A program made the translations under genes and the position numbers. Below the pieces are notes generated by a model that had not been told where the DNA came from, made no database searches, and saw nothing but the letters and a program-made list of their open reading frames with translations. From Mageeibacillus sp. UBA5747 (GTDB taxonomy: Bacteria > Bacillota > Clostridia > Saccharofermentanales > UBA5734), in NCBI GenBank assembly GCA_002419145.1, contig DIFN01000062.1:382-54886 (forward strand): DNA of 54,505 bases, read 5' to 3'. Within the stretch, counting starts at the first letter, position 1, and each line of letters begins with the position of its first letter. Positions 52,290 through 54,505 of the stretch are shown piece after piece.

Positions 52290-52937
52290 ATGGTTATCAC
52301 AACTGACATGATCAAGACCCTGCGTGAAAAGACTGGTTCCGGCATGATGGACTGCAAAAAGGCCTTGACCGAAACCAATGGCGACATGGAAAAATCCATC
52401 GCCTGGTTGCGTGAGAAGGGTATCGCCTCTGCTGACAAGAAGGCATCCCGCATCGCTGCCGAAGGCATCGTCGATGCTTATATCCACGCCGAAGGCCGCA
52501 TCGGCGTCCTGATCGAGGTCAACATCGAAACCGACTTCGCTGCCAAAAACGAAGAATTCCGCCGCATGGTTCGCGACCTTGGCATGCAAATTGCCGCGAT
52601 GAATCCCCGCTGGGTCTCTAAAGAAGACGTTCCGGCTGAGGAAATCGAAAAAGAGAAGACCATCATCCGTAACAAAGCCCTCAACGAAGGCAAGCCGGAA
52701 AAAATCCTCGACCGGATCGTCGAAGGCAGCCTGAACAAGTTTTACGAAGAAAACTGCCTGCTGGAAATGGCCTACGTCAAGGACGATTCCAAAAAAATCT
52801 CCCAGCTGGTCAAGGAAATGATCGCCAAGATCGGTGAAAACATCACGGTCCGCCGTTTTGTCCGCTTCGAACTGGGCGAAGGGATCCAGAAAAAAGAAGA
52901 AAACTTTGCTGATGAGGTCATGAAACAGATCAAATGA
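52290..52937 (+). CDS. tsf: Elongation factor Ts
   Basis: This 215-residue protein exchanges nucleotide on EF-Tu. The N-terminal LREKTGSGMMDCKKAL and TDFAAKNEEF motifs are present. It is shorter than E. coli EF-Ts (about 280 residues), having the UBA-like domain and a reduced core, as in several Clostridia and Thermotoga. AGGGAGGAA supports ATG 52290. Confidence 0.97.
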   Translation: MVITTDMIKTLREKTGSGMMDCKKALTETNGDMEKSIAWLREKGIASADKKASRIAAEGIVDAYIHAEGRIGVLIEVNIETDFAAKNEEFRRMVRDLGMQIAAMNPRWVSKEDVPAEEIEKEKTIIRNKALNEGKPEKILDRIVEGSLNKFYEENCLLEMAYVKDDSKKISQLVKEMIAKIGENITVRRFVRFELGEGIQKKEENFADEVMKQIK

Positions 52938-52960
52938 GATCGGCACCGATCAAAAAATGA

Positions 52961-52987
52961 GGGACATGCCAAGCATGTCCCTTTTTT
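52961..52987 (+). terminator. Terminator between tsf and pyrH
   Basis: GGGACATGC (52961-52969) pairs perfectly with GCATGTCCC (52973-52981), followed by T's to 52987. A smaller hairpin (52938-52943 with 52946-52951) precedes it. pyrH starts just after, so readthrough or a hidden start must supply pyrH. Confidence 0.88.
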
Positions 52988-53005
52988 CACACAAAGGAGG
53001 GTCCC

Positions 53006-53710
53006 ATGGCTGCAATCTACAAACGAATCCTGCTCAAAATCAGCGGTGAATCCCTGGCTGGCGGCAAGGGAATGGGTCTGGACAATGATACCCTGCACCG
53101 TCTGGGTAAGACCATCCGTGACCTGATGAGCCTGGGTGTCCAGGTCGGCATCGTCGTCGGCGGGGGCAATTTCTGGCGCGGCCGCACCAGCGAAGGCATG
53201 GACCGGGTCACGGCTGACCATATGGGCATGCTGGCTACTGCGATGAATTCGTTAGCCCTGTCAGATGCCCTCGAGCAGGCTGGTGCCGTCACCCGAGTGA
53301 TCAGTGCCATTGAAATGCGCCAGTTTGCCGAGCCGTATATCCGCAAAAGGGCCGTCCGCCATCTCGAAAAAGGCCGCGTTGTCATTTTTGCCTGTGGCAC
53401 CGGCAACCCATTTTTCTCGACGGATACCGCAGCCGCCTTGCGCGCGACCGAAATTGACGCCGACATCATTTTCAAGGCGACCAATGTCGATGGGGTTTAC
53501 AACAAGGACCCCCACAAATATGCCGACGCCGTCCGCTACGAGACAGTCACGCACGATGAAGTCCTGCGTTTGAATCTCGGTGTCATGGATGCTACTGCAG
53601 CAGCTCTGTGCCGGGACAACCACGTCTCGATTGCGGTTTTCTCGATTGAAGAACCGGAGAATATCCTGCGCCTGGCCCAAGGGGAAAAAGTCGGAACAAT
53701 CGTCAGTTGA
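53006..53710 (+). CDS. pyrH: UMP kinase
   Basis: This 234-residue amino-acid-kinase-fold enzyme makes UDP from UMP. RILLKISGESLAGGKGMGLD is at the N-terminus, and VVGGGNFWRGR, MDRVTADHMGMLATAMN and KATNVDGVYNKDP follow. AAAGGAGGG supports ATG 53006. It precedes frr, the usual order. Confidence 0.98.
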   Translation: MAAIYKRILLKISGESLAGGKGMGLDNDTLHRLGKTIRDLMSLGVQVGIVVGGGNFWRGRTSEGMDRVTADHMGMLATAMNSLALSDALEQAGAVTRVISAIEMRQFAEPYIRKRAVRHLEKGRVVIFACGTGNPFFSTDTAAALRATEIDADIIFKATNVDGVYNKDPHKYADAVRYETVTHDEVLRLNLGVMDATAAALCRDNHVSIAVFSIEEPENILRLAQGEKVGTIVS

Positions 53711-53711
53711 A

Positions 53712-53741
53712 TTGCACCAGTCCCCCGCGTTAGGCTATAAT
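53712..53741 (+). promoter_or_regulatory. frr promoter
   Basis: TTGCAC at 53712-53717 and TATAAT at 53736-53741 are spaced by 18 bp, directly after the pyrH stop. frr starts 30 bases downstream. Confidence 0.65.
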
Positions 53742-53771
53742 GGTCCTGATTATTCAACGGAGGTGTCTTCT

Positions 53772-54344
53772 ATGTCGCAGATTGTTTTAAATAAAGATTC
53801 CTACCAGCCTTTTGAGGATCACATGAAAAAGACTCTCCACGTTTTAACGGAGGAGTTCAATACGATCCGGGCCGGCCGGGCCAATCCCAAGGTCCTGGAC
53901 AGGATTTCGATCGATTATTATGGTGTGCAGACTCCGATCAACCAGGTTGCCAACATCCAGGTTCCCGAGCCGCGCATGATCACAATCACCCCCTGGGATC
54001 CCACCTCACTCAAGGCAATCGAAAAATCGATCCAGGCCTCCGACCTGGGGCTTAATCCCAACAATGACGGTAAATCCTTGCGCCTTGTTTTCCCGCCTTT
54101 GACGGAGGAGCGCCGCAAGGAACTCGTCAAGCATGTCAACAAATACGCCGAGGAAGCCAAGGTCGCGATCCGCAACATCCGCCGCGACGGCATCGAAAAG
54201 TTCCGCCATCACCTCAAAAACAAGGAACTGACCGAAGATGGCATGACCGAGGTCGAGGCCAGCTTGCAAAAATTGACAGACAAGTACATCGCGGAAATCG
54301 ATAAGGCTGTTGCCGAAAAGGAAAAGGATTTGATGGAGGTCTGA
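53772..54344 (+). CDS. frr: Ribosome recycling factor
   Basis: This 190-residue protein splits post-termination ribosomes with EF-G. FNTIRAGRANPKVLDRI, the PEPRMITITPWD segment and the C-terminal NIRRDGIEKFRHHLKNKELTED stretch are diagnostic. The start is ATG 53772, with GGAGGTG upstream; the frame extends further only inside pyrH. Confidence 0.98.
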   Translation: MSQIVLNKDSYQPFEDHMKKTLHVLTEEFNTIRAGRANPKVLDRISIDYYGVQTPINQVANIQVPEPRMITITPWDPTSLKAIEKSIQASDLGLNPNNDGKSLRLVFPPLTEERRKELVKHVNKYAEEAKVAIRNIRRDGIEKFRHHLKNKELTEDGMTEVEASLQKLTDKYIAEIDKAVAEKEKDLMEV

Positions 54345-54374
54345 GACCTTTTTGGATCCCGTCTATCTGCCGCC

Positions 54375-54406
54375 AACCGGGTGCTCGAACACCCGGTTTG
54401 TTGTTT
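54375..54406 (+). terminator. Terminator-like hairpin after frr
   Basis: AACCGGGTG (54375-54383) pairs perfectly with CACCCGGTT (54390-54398), followed by a T-rich but G-interrupted tail. It lies 30 bases after frr and before the next start. Confidence 0.65.
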
Positions 54407-54418
54407 GAAAGGATTTCC

Positions 54419-54505
54419 ATGCGGTTCTCCTGGTCTACACTGGCAGCGCTGCTGCCTGTGCGCAAACGAAGACAAGTCCTGCCATGGACAAACCCAGACA
54501 AATTA
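54419..54505 (+). CDS. uppS: Probable start of undecaprenyl diphosphate synthase (partial)
   Basis: ATG 54419 follows AAAGGA and opens a frame to the window end. The 29 residues end in LPWTNPDKL, which could lead into the LPxHVAxIMDGNGRWA motif of UppS. The conserved part is outside the window. The position after pyrH-frr is the usual place for uppS, and this context is the main evidence. Confidence 0.5.
   Translation, partial: MRFSWSTLAALLPVRKRRQVLPWTNPDKL

Overview
The window is a contiguous, gene-dense bacterial chromosome segment of moderately high GC. It suggests a clostridial Firmicute, probably close to Oscillospiraceae/Saccharofermentans-like lineages. The reasons are an IspH-ribosomal protein S1 fusion, the GlgC/GlgD pair, a T-box leader on ileS, SepF, HemZ, ScpA/ScpB beside trpS, strong AGGAGG ribosome sites, several TTG/GTG starts and ferredoxin-linked 2-oxoacid oxidoreductases. 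This placement is inference; no rRNA is present.

Layout. 1-2462: the end of a four-subunit 2-oxoacid:ferredoxin oxidoreductase operon (VOR type). 2496-10386: a glycogen operon (glgB, glgC, glgD, glgA, then a GH13 hydrolase). 10464-10892: a small zinc-ribbon membrane protein. 10913-13462 (minus): an unusual KaiC-like/PPDK_N protein. 13525-21173: a MarR-led efflux operon with two ABC half-exporters, a double HlyD-type adaptor, a cytidylate-kinase-like protein and a TolC-like protein. 21170-22609: a macro-domain protein and two small unknowns. 22610-23637: a gene-poor stretch with a tRNA-Leu, inverted and tandem repeats and possible remnants of an inserted element. 23638-29201: paaK-like ligase, iorA, iorB, an ACT protein and a PLP lyase-like enzyme. 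29204-32035: HlyD-like protein, YggS and SepF. 32256-37535: glycosyltransferase, DUF1624-type membrane protein, HAD phosphatase, DUF3810-like protein and HemZ. 37532-41051: T-box and ileS. 41138-44530: M50 protease, trpS, scpA, scpB. 44562-49075: rpiR, cmk, plsC, ispH-rpsA. 49327-51271 (minus): dipeptidase and an unknown. 51387-54505: rpsB, tsf, pyrH, frr and the start of a probable uppS.

How the genes work together. VOR, IOR and the acyl-CoA ligase fit oxidative amino-acid fermentation: branched-chain and aromatic 2-oxoacids would be oxidised to acyl-CoAs with reduced ferredoxin, and the ligase could interconvert arylacetyl-CoA and arylacetate. The glycogen genes cover synthesis and probable remodelling of a storage glucan. 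The most system-like accessory region is the MarR operon, which resembles a tripartite exporter assembled from parts that look adapted to a cell without a classical outer membrane. The most notable regulatory signal is a near-identical promoter-like sequence found both before rpiR and inside the ispH half of ispH-rpsA.
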